A DNA stretch of 21,238 nt from Thiopontia sp964344785 (GTDB taxonomy: Bacteria > Pseudomonadota > Gammaproteobacteria > GCF-002020875). Positions within the stretch are counted from its first letter, which is position 1. The number at the start of each line of letters is the position of its first letter. Positions 1 to 7,154 of this stretch are shown here, piece by piece. The notes below the pieces were generated by a model. The model ran no database searches, was not told the DNA's origin, and worked only from the letters and a program-made list of their open reading frames with translations. Position numbers and translations under genes: made by a program. The stretch lies in contig CAYFOR010000046.1 in assembly GCA_964344785.1 (NCBI GenBank), forward strand, positions 1 to 21,238, read 5' to 3'.

Positions 1-841
1 CATCAATCCAGCGCTCCAGAGAGTGCAGCAACAGCTGCATACGCTCATAATTGATTGAAGAGGTATCCACGTGCAACCCAGAAGAGTGTGATGACGACGC
101 CTTTTCACGCCCCACAAACAGCGCCTCAAGTGGCTGCCCTGCCATCTCCTCCTCTTCCCAGCCGGTCATCCGCGACAATTTGGCATTGAACCCCTCCACA
201 TTGCCCAACTGATCGACCATCACCACCGCCTCGTTCATCGCCTCGAAGACCAGCTCGATATGCTCCTTCTCCAGCGCCAACGAATGGGTCACCTGCTGAT
301 GATACTGCTCCAGCCGCTCCGTATCCTCAACCACCCGAACACTGTCACTCCAGGCATAGGCAGAGAAGGTCACCAGCTGCAAAAATTCACTACGCCGCAC
401 CGGCTTGGAGAGAAAATTGAACTTCAGCCCGATCTGCTGCCGAATCTCCTCCAGCGAGTAGTCCATCCACGCAGTTACAAAGATGATGTGGATCTGTTGA
501 TCCACCACACGAATCTCTCTTGCCGTCTTCAACCCATCCCAACCATTGGGCATACGCATGTCAATACAGGCAACGGCATAGGGTCGGCGGGAGCGATTGG
601 CCTCAACCACCAGTTCCAGCCCTGATTCTCCATCGATTGCGATATCACAATCGAATTTCGGAGCAGATGCAGGCGTCACAGCCACACTCTCCTGCCCACC
701 ATAGATCAGCTGGTCAAGCTCTTTCTCATCGCTTTTAGGCTGCGGCGGCGACAATACCAGCGCATGGCTCGCCGCCACACTCTGCTCATCATCAATGATC
801 AGCACTCTCCAATGGTGCTGCTGGTCACTGTCCGTATTCAC
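1..841 (-). CDS. Response regulator receiver + PAS signalling protein (partial, C-terminus outside window)
   Basis: The reverse strand is open from about 940 to the window edge, so only the N-terminal part is present. The chosen GTG (841) gives VNTDSDQQHHWRVLIIDDEQ; a GTG at 892 is an alternative and neither has a strong ribosome binding site. Visible receiver features are the acidic DDE pocket, the phospho-acceptor aspartate in ACIDMRMPNGWDG, the switch threonine in IIFVTAW and the lysine in FLSKPV. About 78 residues separate the first DD from the phospho-Asp, where ordinary receivers have about 45, so there is an insertion of about 33 residues after the first helix. A probable coiled-coil (HQQVTHSLALEKEHIELVFE) leads into a PAS domain (EAVVMVDQLGNVEGFNAKLS, then MTGWEEEEMAGQP). 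Output domain unknown: histidine kinase, GGDEF/EAL or HD-GYP are all possible. Confidence -1.
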   Translation of the reverse strand, partial: MNTDSDQQHHWRVLIIDDEQSVAASHALVLSPPQPKSDEKELDQLIYGGQESVAVTPASAPKFDCDIAIDGESGLELVVEANRSRRPYAVACIDMRMPNGWDGLKTAREIRVVDQQIHIIFVTAWMDYSLEEIRQQIGLKFNFLSKPVRRSEFLQLVTFSAYAWSDSVRVVEDTERLEQYHQQVTHSLALEKEHIELVFEAMNEAVVMVDQLGNVEGFNAKLSRMTGWEEEEMAGQPLEALFVGREKASSSHSSGLHVDTSSINYERMQLLLHSLERWID

Positions 842-1036
842 CGTTCGCTCTATCAGTTTTTCTCTATGCCACCGAAAACAACCGCTATCCACTACCCAAC
901 AGCCACTGATAAAATCACTCCAAGTGATGCAGCAACCACATCAAGCAGATGCGCTGTAACCCTACTCTATACCAAAAACATGTTATTAAAATATATACCC
1001 TTTATTACAATTTTGTTAACTTTCCATTAATCTCAA

Positions 1037-2692
1037 ATGCTTAGCCACCTCTTTATTCGCAACTTTGTTCTGGTAGCTGAATCAGAAATTGACTTCAGTC
1101 AAGGGATGACCGTATTGAGTGGAGAGACCGGTGCCGGCAAATCGATCATCTTCGATGCGCTGGGGCTGGCAATTGGCAAACGGGCAGAGAACCGTTACAT
1201 TCGCCAAGGCGCAGAACAGGCAGAGATCGTCGCCACCTTCGAGCAACTCACTCCAGAAATTGAGCAGTGGCTGGAAGCGCAGGAGTTGGAGTACAGTGAA
1301 GATACCCTGATCCTGCGCCGGATCATCCGTACCGATGGACGCTCTCGCGCCTTCATCAACGGCACCCCGGCCACCAGTCAACGACTGCGTGAACTCTCCT
1401 CCCTGCTGATCGACATTCAGGGACAACACGCCCACCAACGGCTGTTACAGCGTGAGGAGCAGCTCAAGCTACTCGACCAGTATGGCGCTCACTCAAAAGA
1501 GCTGCAGCAGATGAGAAAACAGTTCACTGGCTGGGAGCAGCTCAACCGTCAGCGTACAGAGTTGCTCCAGAACGAGAGTGAACGCCGTGACCGCATCGCA
1601 CTGCTGGAGTTCCAACTGGAGGAGTTCACCCAACTCAACCTCACTGAAGGGGAACTCCCTCTGCTGGAGAGCGAACAGCAGCGACTGAACAATGCAGAAC
1701 AGCTACTGACACTTAGCCAACAGGCATACCAACTACTGGATGGAGAGAATCTGGAGACCAGTGCCTTGCAGCAGCTACACCGCGCCATGGGGCAACTGGA
1801 GACCCTGGAGGCACTCGACAACAGCATCCAACCACTGCGGGAGCAGCTACTGGAGGCGACACTGCAGATTGGAGAACTCTCTGCAGAACTGACTTCACAC
1901 AGCAGCCACTACACACTCGACCCCGAACGGCTGGAGCAGCTCAACGAAAGACTCTCCACACTCTCTGCCCTGGCCCGTAAACACCAGTGTGAACCCGAGC
2001 TACTCTACGACAGGTATCAGGCACTGCAACAACAGTACGACACCCTGCAGACCAGCTCCCACCAGCTGGAACAGCTGGAGTAAGGGATCGCACAACGTGG
2101 AAAGGGGTGCCTCAAACAGGCACGGAAGCTCCATCGACTGCGCTTGAAGGCAGCCAAACAGCTACAGGAGGAGGTCACTGCCGAGATTCAGCAGCTGGGA
2201 ATGGAACAGGGCCACTTTCAGATCAACCTCTCGGCACTGGCCGACAACCAATTTCGTGCCAACGGCCTCGACGAGATCCTGTTCGAGGTAGAGACCAACC
2301 CCGGCAGTGGCTATCACCCACTGGCCAAAATCGCCTCTGGTGGTGAACTCTCACGCATCAGCCTCGCCATTCAACTCGCCTCTGCCAATCGGGGACAGAC
2401 ACCCACCTTGATCTTTGACGAGGTCGATAGTGGCGTGGGTGGCGGTACTGCAGAGCGTATCGGCCAGAAGCTGCACCAGCTGGGAGAGGCCACACAAATT
2501 CTCTGTGTCACCCATCTGCCACAGGTCGCATCACAGGGGCATCAACATCTGAAAATCGCCAAGCAGTCCAACAACAGCCAGATTACCCCACTGGATAAAA
2601 AGGGGCGAATAGAGGAGATTGCACGCATGCTCGGCGGAGTGAAGATCACCCAGCAGACTCGAGCACATGCACGCGAAATGCTCGCCCAGTGA
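1037..2692 (+). pseudogene. recN: DNA repair ATPase RecN, interrupted by one in-frame TAA
   Basis: RecN is an SMC-like ATPase acting in recombinational repair of double-strand breaks. The first part (1037-2083) starts MLSHLFIRNFVLVAESEIDF and has Walker A GETGAGKS at residues 29-36 followed by coiled-coil sequence. TAA at 2081-2083 is codon 349. Translation simply continues in the same frame (GIAQRGKGCLKQARKLHRL) into the C-terminal half with the ABC signature ASGGELSRI, Walker B TLIFDEVDSGVGG and the switch histidine in CVTHLPQVA, ending at 2692. Read through, the product is 551 residues, matching the usual RecN length of about 553, so no bases are missing: one substitution (for example CAA or GAA to TAA) explains it. 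TTG at 2144 could restart translation, but each half lacks essential ATPase elements. No Shine-Dalgarno sequence before ATG 1037 and no obvious LexA box upstream. Sequencing error cannot be excluded. Confidence -1.
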
Positions 2693-2700
2693 CAACCCAT

Positions 2701-2729
2701 TTTATCTACTACAGAGGCACTGGTATCAT
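2701..2729 (+). promoter_or_regulatory. Possible bamE promoter (extended -10)
   Basis: TGGTATCAT at 2721-2729 is an extended -10 (TGn + TATCAT, 5 of 6 to consensus). At a 17-nt spacer the -35 position (2701-2706, TTTATC) is weak. It lies just after recN and about 32 bases before the bamE start, so bamE could be expressed independently of the broken recN. Confidence -1.
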
Positions 2730-2760
2730 TCCCCTATTATCGATCAGACGAGTTATCACC

Positions 2761-3168
2761 ATGAGAAAAAGAGATTTTGCCCTGCTACTTCTACCTGCCC
2801 TGCTCAGCGGATGCACGGCCACACTGGAAGAGAAGATGCCGGAAATCTCGATGCCCGATCTCTCTCTACCCGACCTCTCCATGCCCTCGGTACCCGGCAT
2901 CTACCGCGCCGACATCCACCAGGGCAACATCATCGAACAGGAGATGATCGACCAGCTCAAACCGGGGATGAACAAGCGCCAGGTGCACCACATCATGGGT
3001 TCACCTCTACTGATCGACACCTTCCACCAGGAGCGCTGGGACTACTTCTACAGCCTCAAACAGGAGGGAGAGCTGCAGGAGCAGAAACGGATTTCACTCT
3101 TCTTTGAAGGGGAGAAGCTGGCACGACTGGAAGGTGATCTGGTGCCTCAACCCTCGACTAACCAGTAG
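2761..3168 (+). CDS. bamE: Outer membrane assembly lipoprotein BamE (SmpA/OmlA)
   Basis: BamE is a small lipoprotein of the BAM complex, which inserts beta-barrel proteins into the outer membrane. The ATG at 2761 is chosen because it gives a proper lipoprotein signal: MRKRDFALLLLPALLSGC, with the lipobox LLSGC and the acylated Cys at residue 18; the same frame is open upstream to 2689, but those residues would spoil the signal. The mature protein has the SmpA/OmlA fold signature: GNIIEQEMIDQLKPGMNKRQ, then HHIMGSPLLIDTF and RWDYFYSLK. Length is 135 residues, usual for the family (about 110-150), with a short proline/serine-rich repeat (MPDLSLPDLSMPS) after the lipobox as a linker. The neighbours recN and the rnfH/ratA pair are the standard ones for bamE. 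Identification is secure. Confidence -1.
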   Translation: MRKRDFALLLLPALLSGCTATLEEKMPEISMPDLSLPDLSMPSVPGIYRADIHQGNIIEQEMIDQLKPGMNKRQVHHIMGSPLLIDTFHQERWDYFYSLKQEGELQEQKRISLFFEGEKLARLEGDLVPQPSTNQ

Positions 3169-3180
3169 TAAAATTACCTT

Positions 3181-3359
3181 TAAAGGCGTCATTTTGTTGC
3201 AAGTGCAAGAAGCCGAGGCTTGCGAGGCAATGCCCAAAGGGCAGCCCGTAGGGTAAGCAAAGCGAATAAAGTAGCGCACGCAAGACCGGAATGTACATTC
3301 AGTACATGAGGATCTGAGTACGCAACTGACGCCGCAATTGTGACAAAGGGGCGTCTTTA
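3181..3359. repeat. MITE-like intergenic element with terminal inverted repeats
   Basis: The bamE-rnfH gap is filled by a 179-bp element. The left end (TAAAGGCGTCATTTTGTTGC...) and the reverse complement of the right end (TAAAGACGCCCCTTTGTCAC...) match at about 16 of 22 positions. Inside are short hairpins: AAGCC-GA-GGCTT (about 3210-3221), TGCCC-AAA-GGGCA (about 3231-3243), and the palindromic TGTACA with a nearby GTACAT. No coding potential is seen. It could act as a bidirectional transcription end between the convergent bamE and rnfH genes. Its copy number in the genome cannot be judged from one window. Confidence -1.
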
Positions 3360-3368
3360 TAGGTGATT

Positions 3369-3686
3369 TTAAGCGTCTCCTCCGCCCTTCTTCATCTTCT
3401 TCCCCGCCGCTGCACGCTGTTTGCGCACCGCTTTCGGGTCGGCAATCAATGGTCGGTAGATCTCCACCCGATCCCCCGCCAGCAGCACCCGATCCTTTTT
3501 GGCCGCCTTGCCAAACACCCCCATCTTCCCCTTCTCCAGATCGATCTCCGGGAAACGACCAGCAATACCGGACTGCTCCACCGCCTGCTGCAGGGTAGCC
3601 CCTTCAGCCACCTCCACCTCAACAATCACCTGCTCATCGGGGCGCGCATAGGCGACCTCGACCACCATCGTGTTACCTGCCTCCAT
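3369..3686 (-). CDS. rnfH: RnfH/RatB ubiquitin-fold protein
   Basis: A 105-residue UPF0125 (RnfH/RatB) protein with a beta-grasp, ubiquitin-like fold. The start is MEAGNTMVVEVAYA at 3686, preceded by a strong GGAGG nine bases upstream; the reading frame is open further upstream, but that part overlaps ratA. Family signatures are VVEVAYARPDEQ, the GATLQQAVEQSGI helix, FPEIDLEKGKMGVFGK and the motif LLAGDRVEIYRPLIADPK; the C-terminus is a lysine/arginine-rich tail (KMKKGGGDA). The first 14 bases overlap the end of ratA, implying translational coupling. Its biochemical role is not settled: the family is found next to rnf electron-transport genes in some bacteria and next to ratA in others. Here only ratA is adjacent. 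Confidence -1.
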   Translation of the reverse strand: MEAGNTMVVEVAYARPDEQVIVEVEVAEGATLQQAVEQSGIAGRFPEIDLEKGKMGVFGKAAKKDRVLLAGDRVEIYRPLIADPKAVRKQRAAAGKKMKKGGGDA

Positions 3687-4116
3687 CGCTATACACCTCC
3701 TGTGCGCGTTTAACAAAAGCATCGACCATCGATGCGGTAATCTGGCTGAAGAGCGGCCCAATCGCCATCGCCACAATCCTACTGGAGAACTCAAACTCCA
3801 CCTTGAGTGAGACCTTGCAGGCACTCTCGCTCAGCGGCTCGAATCCCCAGTGCCCTTTCAGCTGCTTGAACGGCCCCTTGACCAGTGACATCTCGATCGA
3901 ACGCCCCGGTACCTGCCGGTTACGGGTGGCGAATGACTGCTTCACCCCCTTGAAGGCGATATCCACTTCACCCACATTCTCATGCTCCCCCTCTTCCAAA
4001 AAGCGGCTGCCGCCACACCAGGGGAGGAAATTCTGATAACCGGGCACATCCGCCGCCAGCACATACATCTGCTCGCTGCTATGGGGCACCAGTGCACTCT
4101 TCTCTACAACCTGCAT
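3673..4116 (-). CDS. ratA: RatA, START/coenzyme Q-binding-fold protein
   Basis: A 147-residue polyketide cyclase/START-like protein of the RatA (PasT, YfjG) and Coq10 family. The sequence begins MQVVEKSALVPHSSEQMY and carries the typical VPGYQNFLPWCGGSRF block, followed by VGEVDIAFKGVKQSF and SLVKGPFKQLKGHWGFEPL; the C-terminal helix is IGPLFSQITASMVDAFVKRA. In E. coli the protein was described as an inhibitor of 70S ribosome association, and Coq10 relatives bind quinone; which role applies here is not shown by the sequence. It is divergent from smpB with 85 bases between the start codons and is the first gene of a two-gene operon with rnfH. Identification is secure, function less so. Confidence -1.
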   Translation of the reverse strand: MQVVEKSALVPHSSEQMYVLAADVPGYQNFLPWCGGSRFLEEGEHENVGEVDIAFKGVKQSFATRNRQVPGRSIEMSLVKGPFKQLKGHWGFEPLSESACKVSLKVEFEFSSRIVAMAIGPLFSQITASMVDAFVKRAQEVYSDGGR

Positions 4117-4148
4117 CGAACCACTCTAATATTGATGAATGGGTATGC

Positions 4149-4177
4149 ATTGTGACGGATCAGCAGGCGATTCTCAA
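4149..4177 (-). promoter_or_regulatory. Predicted ratA-rnfH promoter
   Basis: On the reverse strand TTGAGA (4177-4172) is followed after exactly 17 bases by CACAAT (4154-4149). This matches the sigma-70 -35 at 5 of 6 and the -10 at 4 of 6. The expected start site lies about 25 bases before the ratA ATG. It lies within 40 bases of the predicted smpB -10 on the other strand, so the two promoters would face away from each other in a very compact divergent region. Confidence -1.
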
Positions 4178-4189
4178 TCCAGATCAGAC

Positions 4190-4195
4190 TATAAT
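4190..4195 (+). promoter_or_regulatory. Perfect -10 box directly before smpB
   Basis: TATAAT is a perfect -10 hexamer ending seven bases before the smpB ATG (4202), so transcription would begin at or next to the start codon. No Shine-Dalgarno sequence precedes the ATG, which fits a leaderless mRNA. The -35 position is poor (GCGATT at 17-nt spacing) and there is no TG extension, so an activator or another upstream promoter may contribute. Confidence -1.
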
Positions 4196-4201
4196 TGGCC
4201 G

Positions 4202-4681
4202 ATGGGTAAATCGAAGAAAAAGAAGCAGGTTCACAGCAACACCATTGCACTCAACAAGAGCGCCCGCCACGACTACTTCATTGAAGAGAACTACGAGGCG
4301 GGGATCGCACTGGAGGGGTGGGAGGTAAAGAGCCTGCGTGACGGACGGGTACAGCTCAAGGAGAGCTACGTGCTGGTCAAGGATGGCGAGGCCTACCTGT
4401 TTGGTGCTCACATCTCCCCGCTACCCACTGCATCGACCCATATCCACCCCGACCCACTGCGCAGCCGTAAACTGCTGCTGCATCGCCGTGAACTGGATCG
4501 ACTGATCGGACTGGTCGACCGCAAAGGCTACACACTGGTACCGCTCGCCCTCTACTGGAGCAAAGGCCGCGCCAAACTGGATGTGGGGCTGGCCAAGGGC
4601 AAACAGGCCCATGACAAGCGGGCCACCATCAAGGATCGGGACTGGAAGCGGGAGCAGGGACGGATCATGAAGAAAGGGTAA
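4202..4681 (+). CDS. smpB: SsrA-binding protein SmpB
   Basis: SmpB binds tmRNA and brings it to stalled ribosomes for trans-translation. ATG 4202 gives MGKSKKKKQVHSNTIALNKS; the frame is open upstream to 4139 but that extension is not protein-like for the family. Hallmarks in order are HDYFIEENYEAGIALEGWEV and SLRDGRVQLKESYV for the OB-fold barrel, the conserved LLLHRRELDRLIG helix, YTLVPLALYW, and the basic C-terminal tail with LAKGKQAHDKRATIKDRDWK, which becomes helical in the mRNA channel. Length is 159 residues, close to the E. coli 160. Its RNA partner ssrA lies 203 bases downstream on the same strand, the classical arrangement. Identification is secure. Confidence -1.
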   Translation: MGKSKKKKQVHSNTIALNKSARHDYFIEENYEAGIALEGWEVKSLRDGRVQLKESYVLVKDGEAYLFGAHISPLPTASTHIHPDPLRSRKLLLHRRELDRLIGLVDRKGYTLVPLALYWSKGRAKLDVGLAKGKQAHDKRATIKDRDWKREQGRIMKKG

Positions 4682-4682
4682 A

Positions 4683-4804
4683 GTAACTGCCCAGCTCACC
4701 TCTGAAATCCGCCATTTCTGCGTTCGAAAATGGTTATTTACACCTGTAAACTCACATTTCCTGCCTTGATCTGACGAATTTCAGAGGCAATCTGAATCAG
4801 TTAC
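4683..4804. repeat. Long imperfect palindrome between smpB and ssrA
   Basis: The whole 122-bp stretch folds around one centre at about 4743. Outer arms are GTAACTG (4683-4689) and CAGTTAC (4798-4804). Inner arms are CCTCTGAAATCCGCC (4699-4713) and GACGAATTTCAGAGG (4773-4787), 13 of 15 complementary. The apex is TTTACA-CC-TGTAAA (4737-4750), flanked by further partial pairing. Such symmetry points to a palindromic intergenic repeat or a non-autonomous mobile element. It could also end smpB transcription. No ORF is present. Confidence -1.
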
Positions 4805-4836
4805 AAGTTCTGGTGAATCAGCACAAAGTAAAAACA

Positions 4837-4866
4837 TTCACCCACGGAACTTTCTACCGTTACAAT
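4837..4866 (+). promoter_or_regulatory. Predicted ssrA promoter
   Basis: TTCACC (4837-4842, 4 of 6 to the -35) and TACAAT (4861-4866, 5 of 6 to the -10) are separated by 18 bases. Initiation near 4873 would give a precursor with about 12 extra 5' bases, to be removed by RNase P as for other tmRNAs. This promoter lies outside the palindrome and would drive ssrA separately from smpB. Confidence -1.
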
Positions 4867-4884
4867 AGTCTACGTTACAACTTT

Positions 4885-5247
4885 GGGGGCGACCTGGCTT
4901 CGACGTGGGTTACAAAACCTGAGGTGCATGTCGAGGGTGTAGATACCTCGTAAATCACTCTGCACATTTATAGTTGCCAACGACGACAACTACGCACTCG
5001 CAGCTTAATAACCTGTTGAATGCCGTCTGACTGAAGCCGTGCTTATGCGTTCAGATTCCAGGCGTCGACTCTCATAAGATCGCGATGAAGCATGTCTGGT
5101 GTGGATTCGTTAAAACTTATCCAGAATCGCTGTCGGTTTGCCCTGCCCATCGGGTTGCCGGTAGTTAAATAAAAAGATCGGGATAAGCATGTAGAGCCAA
5201 AGGCGGAGGATTCGCGGACGCGGGTTCGATTCCCGCCGCCTCCACCA
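4885..5247 (+). ncRNA. ssrA: Transfer-messenger RNA (tmRNA)
   Basis: A one-piece tmRNA of 363 nt. The 5' end GGGGGCGACCTGGCTTCGAC and the 3' end, a T-arm (GGGTTCGATTCCC) followed by GCCGCCTCCACCA, form the alanine-tRNA-like acceptor. GGGGGCG pairs with CGCCTCC including the G-U at the third pair that marks Ala acceptors. The CCA is encoded. The tag reading frame lies at 4976-5008. The region between it and the 3' tRNA-like part carries the expected pseudoknot-rich sequence. The 5' segment GAGGTGCATGTCGAGG is strongly conserved with E. coli. With smpB just upstream, it rescues ribosomes stalled on broken mRNA and marks the products for proteolysis. A reverse-strand ORF over it (5043-5261) is a shadow. 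Confidence -1.
4976..5008 (+). other. tmRNA proteolysis-tag reading frame
   Basis: The resume codon GCC at 4976 starts a frame encoding ANDDNYALAA, followed by tandem TAA TAA stops. E. coli encodes ANDENYALAA, so only one acidic residue is exchanged (E to D). The C-terminal ALAA, recognised by ClpXP and ClpAP, is intact. GCC as resume codon, rather than the common GCA, is a small deviation. Confidence -1.
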
Positions 5248-5273
5248 AAAACACTTTTCACCCCTTACCAACG

Positions 5274-5306
5274 AACCCCGTAAGTACATGTACTACGGGG
5301 TTTTTT
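5274..5306 (+). terminator. Rho-independent terminator of ssrA
   Basis: AACCCCGT (5274-5281) pairs with ACGGGGTT (5295-5302); the inner AGTAC/GTACT continues the stem over one bulged base. A run of six T follows at 5301-5306. It starts 27 bases after the tmRNA CCA end. This is the clearest terminator in the window. Confidence -1.
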
Positions 5307-5704
5307 GTTAATTTATCCTTCCCACTCCTTAATCATCTAATAACAAGAAAGCCTCCACTTTATGGGGGCAGGTCATTCGAGGCATGGGCTGACTACCTGG
5401 ACGGATTACGAAAGGATGAAGGGCACAAAGTGATAGCCCTTCGGAGTGCATAGCCCCTCCAGAAAAGCGAAAGGCCCCGATGAACCCACCAAACTATAAC
5501 GCCGACCAGGAACCCCCGATCCACTTAGCTCAAATTCTGATTATCTGATCAGGCAAAGTCAACTCGCCACACAAATACTGCACGCAACTACTCCAACACG
5601 TTATCGTTGCATACTCGACACAACTCTATATACTTAAAAATAAAATACAAGTATGAAAAAAGATAAACAGATCACAACACTCTGTATTTATTAGATAAAT
5701 AGCC
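5307..5704. other. Gene-poor stretch between ssrA and the Fic gene
   Basis: No convincing gene is seen. A short frame at about 5351-5452 reads KPPLYGGRSFEAWADYLDGL and then RKDEGHKVIALRSA before a TAG. It is protein-like and may be the remnant of a lost gene, but I do not recognise it. The 3' half (5540-5700) is AT-rich and presumably carries the Fic promoter. I looked for a second copy of the tmRNA 3' end or an integrase and found neither. Confidence -1.
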
Positions 5705-7060
5705 ATGAAAATGCCAGTACAACCCCCCGACTTTGAGCAGCTTATTCGCTCTATACTTGATCAAGATAGCAAGCTGGCAATTCGGCTACTGAGTGGTGAA
5801 TGGGGACCACCGACAGACAGCAAAAGACGCTATCTACACTGGGACAAGCTGCGCCACCTACAACCACCTGAAGGCTTTACAAGTGAGCAGTGGTGGGCAG
5901 GCGTCAAACAGAGCCGCCGTAGCGTTAAACAGAATACACCTCTATCAGGAAAGTACGGAAAACCCATCTGGTACTGCATACCCTCCAACCTCCAGAAAGA
6001 ACTCCACTGGCTGGATCTCCATGCTGCAGGAACCATTCAGGCCAATGATGCGATCACCAATCCTCATACTCGATCAACATACCTGATCCGCTCTCTGGTT
6101 GAGGAATCTATCAGCTCCAGCCAATTAGAAGGTGCCTCCACTACTCGTCATGTCGCCAAAGAGATGATCCGTCAGGGCAGAGCCCCCACCGACAAAAGTG
6201 AGCAGATGATCATCAACAACTATCACGCTATGCAGTTCATACGCGACATCAAGGATGATCCTCTAACTCCATCCATGGTCTTCGAGCTGCACCGAATCCT
6301 GACAGAAGGGACACTTGACAACCCTGAAATGGCTGGCCGTTTCCGGACTGAAGATGATGAAATTGCAGTTGTGGACAACCGTGACCAGCAAGTCCTTCAT
6401 ACACCACCTGATACCTCTGAGCTTGAATCTAGAATGGATGTCTTGTGCGAATTTTCCAATGCAACCGATGAAGGTGATTTCCTACACCCAGTAGTCCGAG
6501 CAATCCTGCTGCACTTCATGCTGGCTTATGACCATCCCTTTGTGGATGGAAATGGCCGTACTGCCCGTGCCCTATTCTACTGGTCTATGGCACACCAAGG
6601 ATATTGGCTAATGGAGTACATATCCATATCACGAATCATCAAGGCAGCCCCAGCCCAATACAGCAAGGCATTCCTCCACACTGAAACTGACGAAAATGAT
6701 CTCACCTACTTCATCATCCACCAGGTGGAGGTAATACATCAAGCTATTGCTGACCTGCACAATTATCTGGATCAGAAAATGCAGGACATTGGGGAAGCAG
6801 AACAACTACTGAAAGCAAACTCTCGACTAAAGAAAATGAACTTCAGACAGCTTGCTCTGCTGCGTCACGCACTCAAGCACCCAAGGTTCACCTACTACGT
6901 CCATGAGCATCAAGCCTCACACGGAGTCTCATACGACACAGCCCGAAAAGATCTGCTAGGCATGGCCGATAAATTCAAACTATTAATGAAAACCAAACAA
7001 GGTAAGAACTACGTATTCATTGCTCCACCAGATCTGGAAGCACGAATTAAGCAGCAGTAA
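5705..7060 (+). CDS. Class II Fic-domain protein with C-terminal winged-helix region
   Basis: Fic enzymes transfer AMP (or related groups) to a target hydroxyl. The catalytic motif HPFVDGNGRTAR (canonical HxFx[D/E]GNGRxxR) lies near residue 278. The inhibitory helix motif [S/T]xxxE[G/N] is present upstream as SSQLEGAS (about residue 140), so this is class II, autoinhibited by an N-terminal helix. The N-terminal DUF4172-like part contains YLHWDKLRHLQPP and the order is: N-terminal region, inhibitory helix, Fic core, then a C-terminal helix-turn-helix/winged-helix part ending with HEHQASHGVSYDTARKDLLG. At 451 residues this is longer than a minimal Fic toxin (about 200). No antitoxin-like gene is adjacent. 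Start is ATG 5705 or 5711 (MKMPVQ); the ribosome site is weak. Target unknown. The family is commonly horizontally transferred. Confidence -1.
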   Translation: MKMPVQPPDFEQLIRSILDQDSKLAIRLLSGEWGPPTDSKRRYLHWDKLRHLQPPEGFTSEQWWAGVKQSRRSVKQNTPLSGKYGKPIWYCIPSNLQKELHWLDLHAAGTIQANDAITNPHTRSTYLIRSLVEESISSSQLEGASTTRHVAKEMIRQGRAPTDKSEQMIINNYHAMQFIRDIKDDPLTPSMVFELHRILTEGTLDNPEMAGRFRTEDDEIAVVDNRDQQVLHTPPDTSELESRMDVLCEFSNATDEGDFLHPVVRAILLHFMLAYDHPFVDGNGRTARALFYWSMAHQGYWLMEYISISRIIKAAPAQYSKAFLHTETDENDLTYFIIHQVEVIHQAIADLHNYLDQKMQDIGEAEQLLKANSRLKKMNFRQLALLRHALKHPRFTYYVHEHQASHGVSYDTARKDLLGMADKFKLLMKTKQGKNYVFIAPPDLEARIKQQ

Positions 7061-7154
7061 ACCGAACAAGCGGGGTATAGGATGGCCCCCGAAAAGCGGA
7101 AACTTTCAACTGCCTGACCCTGCATCTATTATTGAAGGATGACATTGGAATGGG

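Noticed and set aside
842..1036. LexA box before recN
   Set aside because: CTGTAACCCTACTCTATACC near 954 lacks the second half (ACAG).
5043..5261. 72-residue reverse ORF over the end of ssrA
   Set aside because: Lies within the tmRNA gene; the frame is a by-product of the conserved RNA sequence.
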